From assembly GCF_022581195.2 (NCBI RefSeq), contig NC_061463.1, positions 1,426,001-1,490,000 on the forward strand: 64,000 nt of DNA, given 5' to 3'. The notes beneath the pieces are model-generated. The model worked only from the letters and a program-made list of their open reading frames with translations. It was not told the DNA's origin and did no database searches. The first letter of the stretch is position 1; every line of letters starts with the position of its first letter. The position numbers were made by a program, and so were the translations under genes. Below are positions 1 to 11,400 of this stretch, piece after piece. This stretch comes from Helicoverpa zea. Taxonomy: Eukaryota > Arthropoda > Insecta > Lepidoptera > Noctuidae.

Positions 1-3000
1 AAGTCCTGGGCATTGGTTGAGCTTCGTTGATCGTCTCTTCCGGGGTTGTATTCCAGCTTCTACATAATTTTCGATATAGGAAAACAGCGCATAAGATAAC
101 CACTATCCCCAATACGATGTAGATAACCGCATAGTGATGTATGTCGTGGTTAGACATTGAAGTGATACTTTCATATTTCTGTTCTTCTTTCAACTGTTTT
201 AACTTCAAGTCTATCTCTCTAAGCAAGTTGTTGTGCACTGTTTCTGTTTCATTTGATTGGTTGTCCAAATTGTCCTCGTATCCTTGATCAATAGTCAGAT
301 TGATTATGTGGTTAATCGGTGCCAGGACTGCTGTTTGAGTATCATATTTGACCTTAAATTGACTCTCATAGTGTTTGTGTCCATGTATTGTAAAAGAGTT
401 TGTTGTCATTACGCAATCGCTATCAAGAGTAATGACATTAGCGCGCATAAGTATGTGCGGCGTAATCCGATCTCCGCATATGATTCGCACTTGACACTGC
501 TCGCAACATACATATAAATATGTGTTTATTTTTGTTAATGAAATGAACTGGCTTTTGCACGCGTCACTGCTTGTTTTGCATACATTATTTCTCTCCAGTA
601 TGCAAAGATCTTCATCTGACTTCATCTTGTATATCGGTGTGTTTGAGTCACACATGTATGTTGAGCTTCCTCTGGTTATACATTTCTGTAATATTTCTGT
701 AGTTATAGGTGAATAATTGTCTTTCTGTAAGTTAATGGCAACGTAATCTGAAACTGGAGTGATTGCGAGAGTCATGTTTTTTCTGTACAACTTCGGTACT
801 GCAATGAGGTGATAGAGATCATAAGTTTCTCTGTTGATTAATGGTATTTTTATCTCGAATATAAAATACTTGTCTGTAACTCTGGCTCTTATCTTCATAA
901 GTTCGTATATTTGTTTCAAATCTGTGTGAATGTTTTCAATCGGTAGAGTAACGTCGCCTGTTAATAAGCCAGAAATAACATTCAATTGATGTTGTAGTTG
1001 TTTTGGTGTTAATAAATGCAGATTTACTCTTCCCTGGTAAACATCAGAAATAGTGTCCAACATCATGTTTTGAATGTTTTTCAGATTTTGAAGCATACTG
1101 TTCGCTGCAATTGCTGTTAGAATAAACTCTTGCTGTTTTGTTATTTCGTTTACTTCCGCTTGGATAGTGTTCAAAGCTTTATCAAGGCTGTTCAGGTGTT
1201 TGTTTATGACTTTATGTTGCATGGCAACCATTTTCTCCATCCTTTTAATTAAGTTGTATTCAGATTCTACTACCGATGTTTGATTACTCCACAAATTCTT
1301 CAAATGTGCTTCGTTTCGTTTTATAAGTTCAATGTCTTGGGCGTACTGTTCTGCGAAGCGTTCATCTAATACGCCGAACAGTCCATTGGCGAGATATCCA
1401 ATGCCGTTGATAAGCCCGCGACGCCGTCTGGAGTGCTCTATGAAATGTTGTGTCAGCAACAGCTGGTTATAATACTGCAACTCCGTGTACTCGTGACTTT
1501 GTTGTGGTACAATCATGTTACATTTGTTGGTATTGTTCATGCGATTGCAGGATTGTTCCAGATAGCTTGAATATTTTTTGAAGGCAGTTATTCCTTCCCA
1601 GTACGGTGACATATCGTAGTAGGCTACCAACGTCCACTGGTGTCGTATGAGTTGCATTTTGGCAATGGGATCAAAGTAGATTGCTTGATTTTCGTTCAGT
1701 TGGGTGATGTTACTTGTTCCGTAGGCATTTGAAATAAGAGTCATAAAGAATGTTAGTGCCATCACAACGGAGTACAATGTAGCGGAAATGCAGTGCCTCT
1801 TGTTTCCTTTCTTTCCTGTTTGTTTAGTTTGTTTGTTATCAGTTTTCGTTTCAGGTTCATCTTGCGCGGGTCGAATAGGTAATAAACACAATTTGACTAT
1901 TGGCCGCTTGATGATCCCATGTTGAGTTTTCAGTGAAACAACACGTACATATCCGTCGCGCCCAGGGTGCAGTTCGACTACTCGAGCCATCGCCCACTTC
2001 CCGGCTGGTAAGTTTTCATCTTGAATAATGACCAAATTCCCTACTTGAATGTTATCCTGAGGTTTTAACCATTTGTTTCGTGCGTTAAGTTGTGACAAAT
2101 ATTCCGACTTCCACCTCTTCCATATTTGTTGAAATAGTTGATTAGTCAAATACCATCTTGTTCTTCCATCTTCAGGTGTTTCTATGATTGTTACTCCTGC
2201 CCTGCCTGTGAGAAAGTGGGCTGGTGACAGGTAATCAAGATCATCAATGTTTTCTGTTAGGGCGCACAAGGGTCTTGAATTTAAACAGGCTTCAATTTGT
2301 GTTAGTATTGTGTAGTATTCTTCAAATGTTAATTTTTGTGACCCAATCACTCTTCTCAGGTGGTGTTTTAAGCTGCGAACCGCGCGTTCCCATAAACCTC
2401 CGGCACTGGGCCACGACGGGGCATTAAAATGCCATTCAATGTTCATATCAGCAAGTATACCCATGAAGTTGTTATCAAATGTTTGTTGCACTTGTTCGTG
2501 TTCTTGTTGTAAAATACGATCAGCGCCCACAAAGTTGGTTCCACAGTCGCTATACATATAGCGTGGGGCTCCGCGTCGGGCCGTCATTCTTCTTAGGGCC
2601 GCCAAAAAAGCTGTACTTGTTAGATCTGTTACAAGTTCCAGGTGTATGGCCTTTGTGACCATACAAATAAAAAGTGCAATGTAACCTTTCATCGACCTTG
2701 CGTTCCTTGTTTTGTTGCTCTTGATTTCAACGAAACCGGTGTAGTCCACTCCGGTGTGGTAAAAGGGCGGGGCTGGCTCCGTACGTGCAGTGGGTAAATC
2801 ACCCATTATCTGTTGATGTTGCTGTGGGTTGTTTTTGCGACAAATCACGCAGTTTCTCAGACGTTTTTTCACAGCGTTGTTCCCTCCAGGTATCCAATAC
2901 TGCTGCCTCAGATTGGCCAGAGTAAGGCGAGGACCTCCATGAAAGGTAAGTTTGTGAGCTTCGTCCACTAAAAGCTCAGCCAGACGACTATCACGTGGTA

Positions 3001-6000
3001 TGATCTTTGGATGCTTCATCTCCATGTTCAATGTTGAGTTTTCAAGTCTGCCTCCAATGCGTAAGACACCAGATGAGTCAATGAATGGATTTAAATTTAA
3101 TATTTTACTTTTTGTACTTAGTCTTTGCTTATTGCGTAAACATTCAATTTCCGATCTAAATTCCATTTGTTGCACGTTTTTAATTATAAGTAGTTTTGCT
3201 GCAGTAAGTTCATGTAATGTGAGATATGATGGCATGTCTGTTCGCTTAGGTGCAAATGCACGTAACAACCATGCAATTATTCTGTTTACTTTATTGAATG
3301 AGCTGTGTTTATGCAATAATGTTTCAATAATGTTTTCTTCTTGTTCTTTAACAGTACATGATTTATTTAACCTTACTTCTTCTTCTGTTGTGTAGGTTGG
3401 GGTCTCTTGTTCTTGATTTTCGAATGTTGTGAGCCATGAGGGCCCGTGCCACCATAAAATGTTGTCTCTTAATTGTTGTGCGTATAAACCCCGACTCGCT
3501 ACATCGGCTGGGTTTTCGCCCGACTTTACATAACGCCAGCATGTGCTCGGTATTGTTTCAACTATTTGTTGCACTCGGTTGGCGACGAATGTTTTCCATC
3601 GAGTTGGTTCGCCCTGTATCCATCCAAGCACGACCATTGAGTCCGTCCAACCATATATTTGTGTTTTATGTTCCGAAAGTGCATCCTGTGTTTTCTTCAT
3701 AAGTTTTGCTAATAAATGTGCTCCACTCAACTCTAATCTGGGTAATGTTACTGCTTTTTTGTGAGGTACCAGTTTTGTTTTTGCGGCCAATAGCACTGGC
3801 TCTGTTTCGTCGTTGACTCGTGCGTATAAGACACAAGCAAAGGCTACAAGAGACGCATCGCAGAAGCCATGTAGTTCTATGATATCTTCCTTGCGACTGC
3901 GTATCCATCTTGGTACCTCATATTGATTAATTGCGCCGAGCTCGCTTTTAATCTTGATCCACTCCTTCTGAATTTCAATTGGCACTTCATCGTCCCATTT
4001 CATGTTTTTCTTCCAAACCCTTTGAAACAACAGTTTAAGTTTGGTTGATAAAGGTGCCATCCAACCTAGCGGATCGAAGACCTTTGAGATCTCCGATAAC
4101 AGTGTTCGTTTTGTTATTCTGGTGTTGTCTTTAGGTTTGTTTGTGTTGTACTGAAATGTTAATTTATCTTCTGTTGAGTTCCAACATAAGCCCAATGTTT
4201 TCGAAATGTTTTCTGTTTTAAATGTAAATACTTCATTGTTTGATTTGTTTCCGTCCTTCTTAATGTTATCCAGTAGCTTTTTCTCATTCGACGACCACTT
4301 CCTTAAGTTAAAACCACCTAGTTTCATTAGTGCGTTCAAATCCGAGATTAACTGTTTGCCATCTTCAATTGTGTTTGTCCCATGTACAAGGTCATCCATA
4401 TAAAATGCTGATTCGACAACTTTTGAGGCTTCTGGGTATGTTTCACGTTCATCGGCTGCTAGTTTTCTTAAAGTCATTATTGCCAGAAATGGAGCGGCGC
4501 GGGTTCCATATGTGACAGTTGTTAAGCAAAATGTTTGAATAGGATGTTCTAGAGACTCTCTCCAAAATATTTTCTGATACTTTTGATCTCTTTCATCTAC
4601 TGCTATAAAACGAAACATCTTCTCAATATCACTCGTAAAAGCATATTTATACTGTCTCCATTTTAAAAGAAGTGTTTGTAGATCAATTTGTAAATTAGGG
4701 CCGGTATGCATGAGATCATTCAAACTGTACCCTGTATTTGTTTTATGAGAACCATTAAATACCACCCTGTATTGTGTTGTTAAAGAATCGACACGCTCAA
4801 CTCCATGATGCGGCAAATAATACTCAGGTGTCTGGTTACTAATTGTTGTCGGTATCATATGTTCCATTGTTTTATATTCATTCATGAAGTTCTTATAGTC
4901 CTGAGCCAATTTTGGTTGCCTTTTAAATTTGTTTTCCAAGGTTCGAAATTGTGCCAGTGCAGTTTGTTTAGAAGACCCAAGTTTACTTGTTATGTCTTCC
5001 TTTAACGGTAACCTGACGACATAGCGTCCATCTTCTTTTCGTGTTGTAGTTTCGTTGTAAAATGTTATGCATTGTTGATCTTGTACTGATAAAGGAGACT
5101 GCTCACTGATCTCTTCTATTTCCCAAAATTTTTGTATCTGTTCAATGTTATGCACTATGTTGCACTGGTATGTTTTGGCGGTTCCACATAGCAACCAACC
5201 AAGTTTTGTTTGTTGTACGACGGGCTGAGTTGATTCGTCCCCTTTTATCATGCCACTTAAAAGAATTAAAGAATAAACATCTGCTCCAAGCAAAATGTCA
5301 ATGGGTCGACTAATGTAGAAATCGGGATCCGCAAGGGATATGTTTTCAATAATGTTCCAGTTTGGCTTTTTGAATGTTTTGTTGGGTAAGTTTCCAATCA
5401 AGCTGTTCATAATAATGACGTCAGTTCGAAACTCGTAGTCACTGTAGATCGAGCGGCAATGAATGTTTAGTAACCCTTTTCCACTATTTTCCTTTTCTCC
5501 AACGCCAATAACCGTTCCTTTGCAATGTTGTCTTTTCAGATTTAACTGTTGCGCCGCCCTTTCTGTTATTAAGGAAACTTGCGATCCTTGGTCTATTAAC
5601 GCTCTCATATCATGATAAGTTCCATCAGTACCCTTAACCTTCAGCATAGCGGTTGACAACAAAACCTCGGCTGATAAGTCATTTTCATTACTTTGACGCA
5701 CGTGAGGGTTTTGAATTTCATTTTGTTTTGCTACATTTGTAGTCGATGTGTTGTACCCAATATTGCAGGCATCGTGAATAATGGTATTATGTTTCTTCGA
5801 GCATTTTCTACATGTTTGAGGTGATTTACATGGATTGCCATTATGACTAAATAAACAATTCATGCAGACTTTTAATTCCTTCACTGTTTTTAATTTCTGT
5901 TCACTGGACATTTCCAAGAATCTTTTGCAGTTATAAAGTCCGTGGCCGTTGTTGCATAATGGGCATTTTATTGTAGTTATGTTGCATGTTGATTTCGTAA

Positions 6001-7381
6001 TAACTTGTTTGTCTGCGCTTCCCTTGTTGTAATTAAAATAATTGTTTGTTCGATGGTAAGGTAATTTTCCATATGATGTTGATGGATTTTGTTGAGAATA
6101 TTGATTGCCAAATTTCTGTGGCAAGGTTTCGCTCTTGCGACGAGATGACTCTAGTGCAGTAAACTTTTTTTCCAAAAAGTCTAAAAAATCTTTGAGAACC
6201 GGTAACTCACGGCGATCTTTCAACGAGTCTATGTACTCGGAATGGGAGTCAACATCTAACTTTTGATCCAAAAGATGTACAAGTAAAGGGTCCCAGGTGG
6301 ATATGTCCACACCCAGGTTTGTTATTGCATTAAGGCACTCTTGAGTGACGTCATGCATCTTCTTGATTGGCGCTAATGCTTGATGTTTTAAAACTGGTAA
6401 ATCTAGTAACATGTTGATGTGAGATGTAAATATAAGCTTTTTGTTGTTGTAACGGCGGTTAAGGATATCCCAGCAAACTGTGTAGTTGTCCGAACTAATC
6501 GGCAAGTGTTGGATGAGACGCTCAGCTTCTCCTCGAATCTTACTCTTCAGAAACTGCATTTTTTGCGCCTTAGATAGTGAAGGATTGTTGTGGATAGCTT
6601 CCGAAAATAAATCCTTAAAGGACACCCATTGGTTGTAACTGCCGTTGAATGTTGGTACTTCTAAGTTAGGTGTTGTTTTGTCTCTATGTTTTTCCGACCA
6701 CATTTTAGAGTTAATAGACTTCTTCAAACGGAGGTATTGCTTTTCGTATTTATCGTACAGTAGTTCCAACTCTTCTTTACCTTCGGCTTCCAATTCACTT
6801 TCAATCTCCCAGTGAAGACAGTCTATGATTTTCCAGCGTGATTCCAATGTTTTGATCGCATCTTCAAGTTCCCAATGTTCTAATAAAATACCTACGTCGA
6901 TGTTCGATATGGTACGCTGGAAGGCTCTGTAATTAGCTGTTTGTTTTCGCAGTTTTTCGGTTAGCTTATTGTTAGTGTTGTTGGTTTCGGACTTCTCTTC
7001 TGTACTCTTGGTTACAGTCTCCGCATGTTCTTCCTGTTGCTTTATAATTTTTGTTAGATCAACACTCTCTATAGTTTTGTTAGATGTTGTTACGTTTTCT
7101 CCAGCATCCTGTTTTATGTACTGTTCTATGAAGTTTAATGCTTCCAGATAGTAGTTTCTTGTTTCGATAAAGTAACCTCCTGTGAAGTAGTCACTAGAAC
7201 GATCTTTACACTCCTTCAAAACATCATCATTCTCCTTATACTCTTGAAACATAAGTTTTAATTCTGTTGCTTTCTTCTTAGCCACTAGCTTCCTGCGTTC
7301 CATGTTCTCCTTCTTGAAGTTAGTGAAAATCCTCTCGATTAATGTTGTAAGCTCAGCTTGTCTTGTTAGAAGATCTTCCAT
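1..7381 (-). CDS. Gag-Pol-Env polyprotein of BEL-1 (partial, C-terminus outside window)
   Basis: The frame opens with ATG at 7379-7381, four codons after an in-frame stop (7394-7396), and runs 2460 codons to the window edge. I checked the frame at the start, at the RT and integrase motifs and at the left end, and all agree. Gag has three zinc knuckles (the first, CPLC..H..C, at about residues 473-485). The protease aspartate is D597 in ALIDQGS. The RT has YMDD at about 994-997. The integrase has an HHCC finger (H1476, H1481, C1511, C1514) and acidic triad D1546, D1612, E1665. An envelope-like region follows: a hydrophobic stretch, a run of four arginines (1985-1988) before a GLINGIGYLANGLFG segment, and a C-terminal helix at about 2419-2438. 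About 40 residues would remain by comparison with BEL-2. No stop or frameshift was seen, so the copy may be functional; 3' end and expression are unknown. Confidence 0.9.
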   Translation of the reverse strand, partial: MEDLLTRQAELTTLIERIFTNFKKENMERRKLVAKKKATELKLMFQEYKENDDVLKECKDRSSDYFTGGYFIETRNYYLEALNFIEQYIKQDAGENVTTSNKTIESVDLTKIIKQQEEHAETVTKSTEEKSETNNTNNKLTEKLRKQTANYRAFQRTISNIDVGILLEHWELEDAIKTLESRWKIIDCLHWEIESELEAEGKEELELLYDKYEKQYLRLKKSINSKMWSEKHRDKTTPNLEVPTFNGSYNQWVSFKDLFSEAIHNNPSLSKAQKMQFLKSKIRGEAERLIQHLPISSDNYTVCWDILNRRYNNKKLIFTSHINMLLDLPVLKHQALAPIKKMHDVTQECLNAITNLGVDISTWDPLLVHLLDQKLDVDSHSEYIDSLKDRRELPVLKDFLDFLEKKFTALESSRRKSETLPQKFGNQYSQQNPSTSYGKLPYHRTNNYFNYNKGSADKQVITKSTCNITTIKCPLCNNGHGLYNCKRFLEMSSEQKLKTVKELKVCMNCLFSHNGNPCKSPQTCRKCSKKHNTIIHDACNIGYNTSTTNVAKQNEIQNPHVRQSNENDLSAEVLLSTAMLKVKGTDGTYHDMRALIDQGSQVSLITERAAQQLNLKRQHCKGTVIGVGEKENSGKGLLNIHCRSIYSDYEFRTDVIIMNSLIGNLPNKTFKKPNWNIIENISLADPDFYISRPIDILLGADVYSLILLSGMIKGDESTQPVVQQTKLGWLLCGTAKTYQCNIVHNIEQIQKFWEIEEISEQSPLSVQDQQCITFYNETTTRKEDGRYVVRLPLKEDITSKLGSSKQTALAQFRTLENKFKRQPKLAQDYKNFMNEYKTMEHMIPTTISNQTPEYYLPHHGVERVDSLTTQYRVVFNGSHKTNTGYSLNDLMHTGPNLQIDLQTLLLKWRQYKYAFTSDIEKMFRFIAVDERDQKYQKIFWRESLEHPIQTFCLTTVTYGTRAAPFLAIMTLRKLAADERETYPEASKVVESAFYMDDLVHGTNTIEDGKQLISDLNALMKLGGFNLRKWSSNEKKLLDNIKKDGNKSNNEVFTFKTENISKTLGLCWNSTEDKLTFQYNTNKPKDNTRITKRTLLSEISKVFDPLGWMAPLSTKLKLLFQRVWKKNMKWDDEVPIEIQKEWIKIKSELGAINQYEVPRWIRSRKEDIIELHGFCDASLVAFACVLYARVNDETEPVLLAAKTKLVPHKKAVTLPRLELSGAHLLAKLMKKTQDALSEHKTQIYGWTDSMVVLGWIQGEPTRWKTFVANRVQQIVETIPSTCWRYVKSGENPADVASRGLYAQQLRDNILWWHGPSWLTTFENQEQETPTYTTEEEVRLNKSCTVKEQEENIIETLLHKHSSFNKVNRIIAWLLRAFAPKRTDMPSYLTLHELTAAKLLIIKNVQQMEFRSEIECLRNKQRLSTKSKILNLNPFIDSSGVLRIGGRLENSTLNMEMKHPKIIPRDSRLAELLVDEAHKLTFHGGPRLTLANLRQQYWIPGGNNAVKKRLRNCVICRKNNPQQHQQIMGDLPTARTEPAPPFYHTGVDYTGFVEIKSNKTRNARSMKGYIALFICMVTKAIHLELVTDLTSTAFLAALRRMTARRGAPRYMYSDCGTNFVGADRILQQEHEQVQQTFDNNFMGILADMNIEWHFNAPSWPSAGGLWERAVRSLKHHLRRVIGSQKLTFEEYYTILTQIEACLNSRPLCALTENIDDLDYLSPAHFLTGRAGVTIIETPEDGRTRWYLTNQLFQQIWKRWKSEYLSQLNARNKWLKPQDNIQVGNLVIIQDENLPAGKWAMARVVELHPGRDGYVRVVSLKTQHGIIKRPIVKLCLLPIRPAQDEPETKTDNKQTKQTGKKGNKRHCISATLYSVVMALTFFMTLISNAYGTSNITQLNENQAIYFDPIAKMQLIRHQWTLVAYYDMSPYWEGITAFKKYSSYLEQSCNRMNNTNKCNMIVPQQSHEYTELQYYNQLLLTQHFIEHSRRRRGLINGIGYLANGLFGVLDERFAEQYAQDIELIKRNEAHLKNLWSNQTSVVESEYNLIKRMEKMVAMQHKVINKHLNSLDKALNTIQAEVNEITKQQEFILTAIAANSMLQNLKNIQNMMLDTISDVYQGRVNLHLLTPKQLQHQLNVISGLLTGDVTLPIENIHTDLKQIYELMKIRARVTDKYFIFEIKIPLINRETYDLYHLIAVPKLYRKNMTLAITPVSDYVAINLQKDNYSPITTEILQKCITRGSSTYMCDSNTPIYKMKSDEDLCILERNNVCKTSSDACKSQFISLTKINTYLYVCCEQCQVRIICGDRITPHILMRANVITLDSDCVMTTNSFTIHGHKHYESQFKVKYDTQTAVLAPINHIINLTIDQGYEDNLDNQSNETETVHNNLLREIDLKLKQLKEEQKYESITSMSNHDIHHYAVIYIVLGIVVILCAVFLYRKLCRSWNTTPEETINEAQPMPRT

Positions 7382-7581
7382 TGTTATTGTTTGTTATTAA
7401 GTTGTTGTTAATGTTAAAATGTTAGCGCACACACCCTATACTGTTATTGCTGATTCCCTCTGTGCCCTGGTACTCGCTGTTGTGATACAAGCACCTCTCA
7501 AACCGACTGGTGAGACCCGCTTCTGGGAGGCCAGTCGATTTGATAGCACAAAACACTGGTAGACACCAAAACACAGCAACA

Positions 7582-7593
7582 CTCGAAGGACCA
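7582..7593 (-). promoter_or_regulatory. Primer-binding site of BEL-1 (tRNA-Tyr type)
   Basis: On the plus strand these 12 bases read CTCGAAGGACCA, the acceptor end of eukaryotic tRNA-Tyr including CCA. On the minus strand this lies one base after the 5' LTR, where reverse transcription is primed. The match stops after 12 bases, shorter than in BEL-2. The tRNA identity comes from general knowledge of tRNA-Tyr sequences. Confidence 0.7.
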
Positions 7594-7594
7594 A

Positions 7595-7799
7595 TGTTCG
7601 GGGATGTGCGTTGTTTGTTGATGTTGAATGAGATGAGAAACTCGCGATTATCGTTAACTTTGTTTATTTACGAAAATCGTTACAAAAATGTTAGTTGAAT
7701 GCACGCCCGTGTACGATGACGACCGAAAATGCACTAAAAGCTAAAAATTGTGGGCCGAGGCTCACGTGTTTGCGTAAAGGTGTTCGGTTACTCCGAACA
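7595..7799 (-). repeat. 5' LTR of BEL-1
   Basis: This 205-bp segment begins TGTTCGG and ends CCGAACA, seven-base inverted ends, and directly abuts the primer-binding site. The partner LTR is outside the window, so boundaries rest on the inverted ends and the primer site only. Confidence 0.75.
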
Positions 7800-8249
7800 A
7801 TATGAATCAGTAATATCATCTGGATTAATATTATTGCAGAAAAATATCAAATAGCAAAGCAAACCAGTAGCTATTTAAAAGGATAATTAATTCACAACTG
7901 CTAATTACTACATCTGCATGAAAATCTGTTTACAAATTACCTAGCTAAATTGTATTTCCGTACATTAATCAGCATGTTTATAAAATCATTCAGATTCATA
8001 TCTAAGTTTACTGTTCAAACGCAACTTAGTAAGTCGATAGCTATGTGATTGACGTCAGCTTTGCCCTCTAAAACTGCATTCAAATCAATTATTTTATTTA
8101 CGTTAGTAAGAGTGATAAAATCCTCATAATTATTATATAATAGTAGATAACATTTAATTGGTTGTCTAAACACTAACGGCCAATTTCAATATTCCATCTA
8201 TGTGTTATTTTGTTTACTACAGATAGAATTTACTTTACACCTATAGAAG

Positions 8250-8430
8250 CACCCCAGTGGGGTCCAGCAGGCCCAAGGCCTGCCGGGGCTGCGGGATTGT
8301 TCGCGCGAGTTACCGCGGCCCTGGTACATAAAAGGCCTACGACGGAACACGACGGCTTTTAGTCAGTAAGAGTCTAACACTCCCTCACCGCTGCTGACTC
8401 ACAGCGGGAGGGGTCATTCGATAATTTTTG
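8250..8430 (+). repeat. Dispersed SINE-like repeat, copy 1
   Basis: A GC-rich island in AT-rich sequence. It shares an ordered series of blocks with 56740-56905: GGGGCTGCGGGAT, GAGTTACCGCGGCC, GGTACATAAA, TTTTAGTCAG, AAGAGTCT, ACACTCCCTC and GAGGGGTCATT. The spacing is conserved and the sequences differ moderately. It resembles a repeat I associate with noctuid genomes; the family name is not certain. Confidence 0.6.
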
Positions 8431-11400
8431 ACGTCGTTAAAAAAAGAAAAGAAAAATACTTATAGAAGCAATATCAAACTGCTATCTCTGATAAGTAAGC
8501 AATCTATTTTAGAATTTATTTCATTTAAGTGTAAAATCCAATCTCCTGGCAATCTTTTGCAGCAAACGATTTTGATGATTTATAAAATTATGATTACGTA
8601 TAATGATCGTCTAGACAAGTTTTAGATCGATCCCCAACAGTGTAAGAGGGGTTCAAATACAATTTTCTGGTTGAATATCATGCATATATATCTACATGCC
8701 TATTTACAAATGAGCTGTTTAATATAGGTGCCAATCTTCTGGTCTAACAAACTGTGGTCTTTATACCTGGTATCCGTTTTAGATTCATTAACACAAATTA
8801 TTTTAACGTTTGTCAGCGGATCTTCTCCAAAAGACCCACTCATTGGAACCGTGCACCTAGCTCCTGCTGTTTCATCAGAACCTTTGATAGGTCTTTATGA
8901 AATAAAAACCTTTGAAATGACAAAATTAGATAGAGTAACATTGGAACCTATTTTTCTATATAACAATAAACATAATATTATTATGTTTCTAAATAACGCT
9001 TACTAAGGTTAATGAATATTGACTGAGCAAATGAGTTGCCAAGGACAGAATGACAGTGTGTTTGCTTTCTAAAAGCGACGAGTAGGCACGCGAAAGAAAT
9101 TAAAATTATAATATTTTCCTGACTTTGTCGACAAAGACACCGCGGATACGGCGGATACACTAATCAACAGGAAAACAATAGGAAATATAATTACGTAAGT
9201 AGTGCTAAATTATTTTGCCTTAATTATAGCAGCACAAGATAAAGTACCTACTAGAAGAAGCGCTTTTTCAAAATCGTATCACTCGGGTATTCATACTTTT
9301 TAGCACATTTGGATAAAACATACCGGGTAATATTGGGCTTAATAATTAAATGGCAACAGTGCAGTAGGTATAGCATATGAACAGACAAAATATACCTAAT
9401 TTAGATATTTTTGTGATAATCAAACGGCTGATTAGGCGTTCAACTTTTCTTCTCTCAAGGTCAACTCACAGCTTTCACAATATCCAAGACATTTCTAAAC
9501 TAATGTTAATATGTGGAGTAGGCCAGGATATTAACATGACGGCCTTAATACGAGCGGAACACTTGCTTACTTTTAATTCGAGGCACGGTGTTGTGTGCGT
9601 GTCCATTGTGAGGATGATACGAGAAATTGTTCGTGTTGGAGTAAAATTGTTGAAAGTAAAATGGGGGTCCTTGTTTATCCTAAGTGTTGAGTTTGAAATT
9701 TTGATGGATATTTTGCGGAATCATAATCTGACTATTACTATCTGCCTTATGTGACTGAATAAGACATAACAAGGTGCCTCAGAACTGGTGCCTCAGGACA
9801 CGTACTTAGAAGGGAAATCTATTCTTGAATAAAATTAGAGGAACTGTTTTAGAAACTTTCTTTTCGCGAAATTGAATAGTGCTTTATCTTCGGAACTTTT
9901 GTTTATCATAACTTTATCAAGTTGATGAGAACGCATTTACAGAATAGTTTTTATTTTCGCAAAACCGAACAACAATGAAAACAAACTGAAGATAGAATAG
10001 GTATTTACAAAAGGAAAATGTTCTTCATTATTTTTCCTCAAGAATAATTACATAATTTGACGAAACAAAAAGCTGAAGAATTATAACTTAAAAGCCAAGG
10101 TTAAAGGTTATTCTGAGTTATTAGACACAATTGTCGGATTTCAACGTTTTCGTAAAAATGGAATATTGTTCTAGTAAATTCTTTGGTACTTTTAATGAAT
10201 TAAAAATGTATTTTTTGGACAGGTACTTTTAATTTGTTGGGGGAAGTTATTAAATACTTATGTACGCTGTTTCTATTCATTGTTAATGATAATAGTCGAA
10301 GTAATAGTACGTAATGGAGCGAGTCCAATTGCCTTACCGCTTAAAATATACTCCTCTTATATAAAATAAAAATATCACTTATATTAGTATTTTGCAGTAG
10401 TTTCACATTTAAACTAATTGTTTCCTAATACGATAACTAAAACTGACCTATACACCTACTTATTTTTACAGCCACAAAACTCTTTTCTTACAGCAAACTT
10501 TACCTACAAGAAACAATACTGAAAATGTACACCAAAACCGCACTCATAAATAAGGCTGAAAGGCCGTTTATTTGGTTCAGGCAAACATTTTTCAGCTCCT
10601 TAGCACTTATAGTGCCTACCCTTTCCTTGTTACTCCAATATGAAAACCTTCGCACTTTAACTAGGTGGGTGATATCTGGTTTAAAAGAGGTTTTTGTAAC
10701 TAGTTTTTGCCAACGGTTTTACCCGCGTTTCGTGCGAACTTCTCCGCGCCTCCGGATAAAAATCACACATAAATACAATTTGGCATGGGGTTTCTGAGAT
10801 TGGCACATTGAAAAAAACACTTCAACTTTATACGAATAAAAGTAGAAAAATTGATTGCATACCTGAAAATACGACTCATTTTCAATCTTTTAAAACTACA
10901 TACACCACATTTCCGAAATAATTATAATAATTGTGCAATATTTGTGTAGTTTTTTTCTTTATTATATAACCAGAGCCTCCATTGTAAACAAACAGTGCAT
11001 GCAATGTAATTAAAATAAAAGAACTACGGCAATAATACGGTTATGTCCGATTTGAAATCGCTCTTTGAAATTGAACCTTGTGCTCTTTGAAATAAAGCTT
11101 CACTTTCGACAATCTTAAACCTTTAACACAAATTACCAAAAAAAAGAAAAGATATTAATTAGACTTCTCAACAAATTCCTAAAAAAGTCTTAATTTCAAA
11201 ATCAACCTTAACACCTAGAAAATAAAGTTGCAAATCGTTCTTCAACGTACAGGGTGTTTGTAAGTCGTGACGGATATGCTACCACGCGTTGTTGGTTGTT
11301 GATTCAGTTGTTAAGTTAAATGGGTGACCAAGTGAACTGGTTTCTGAAGGTTTCAGTCACGATCTTGCTATGTCTTAGTTTATTGAGGCTGAGAAATACT

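Larger units (their letters stand above)
1..7799 (-). mobile_element. BEL/Pao LTR retrotransposon BEL-1, cut by the left window edge
   Basis: On the minus strand this stretch reads 5' LTR (7595-7799), primer-binding site (7582-7593), a leader of about 200 bp, and one long gag-pol-env frame beginning at 7381 and still open at base 1. The LTR starts TGTTCGG and ends CCGAACA, giving inverted ends. Domain order protease, RT, RNase H, integrase and the integrase type place it in BEL/Pao. The 3' LTR, polypurine tract and left target duplication lie outside the window. The bases just right of the 5' LTR (ATATG, 7800-7804) would be the right copy of a 5-bp target duplication. The protein is clearly related to BEL-2 at 22422-30742 but differs throughout, and the LTRs differ, so these are two families. 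Confidence 0.93.

Noticed and set aside
1..7381. BEL-1 as a decayed copy, because no closed long frame lies there
   Set aside because: The frame is not broken; it merely leaves the window. Codon register agrees at all motif positions checked.
8250..8430. tRNA-derived gene
   Set aside because: No cloverleaf or convincing A and B boxes could be drawn; the second copy at 56740 shows it is a dispersed repeat. No tRNA or rRNA gene was recognised anywhere in the window.
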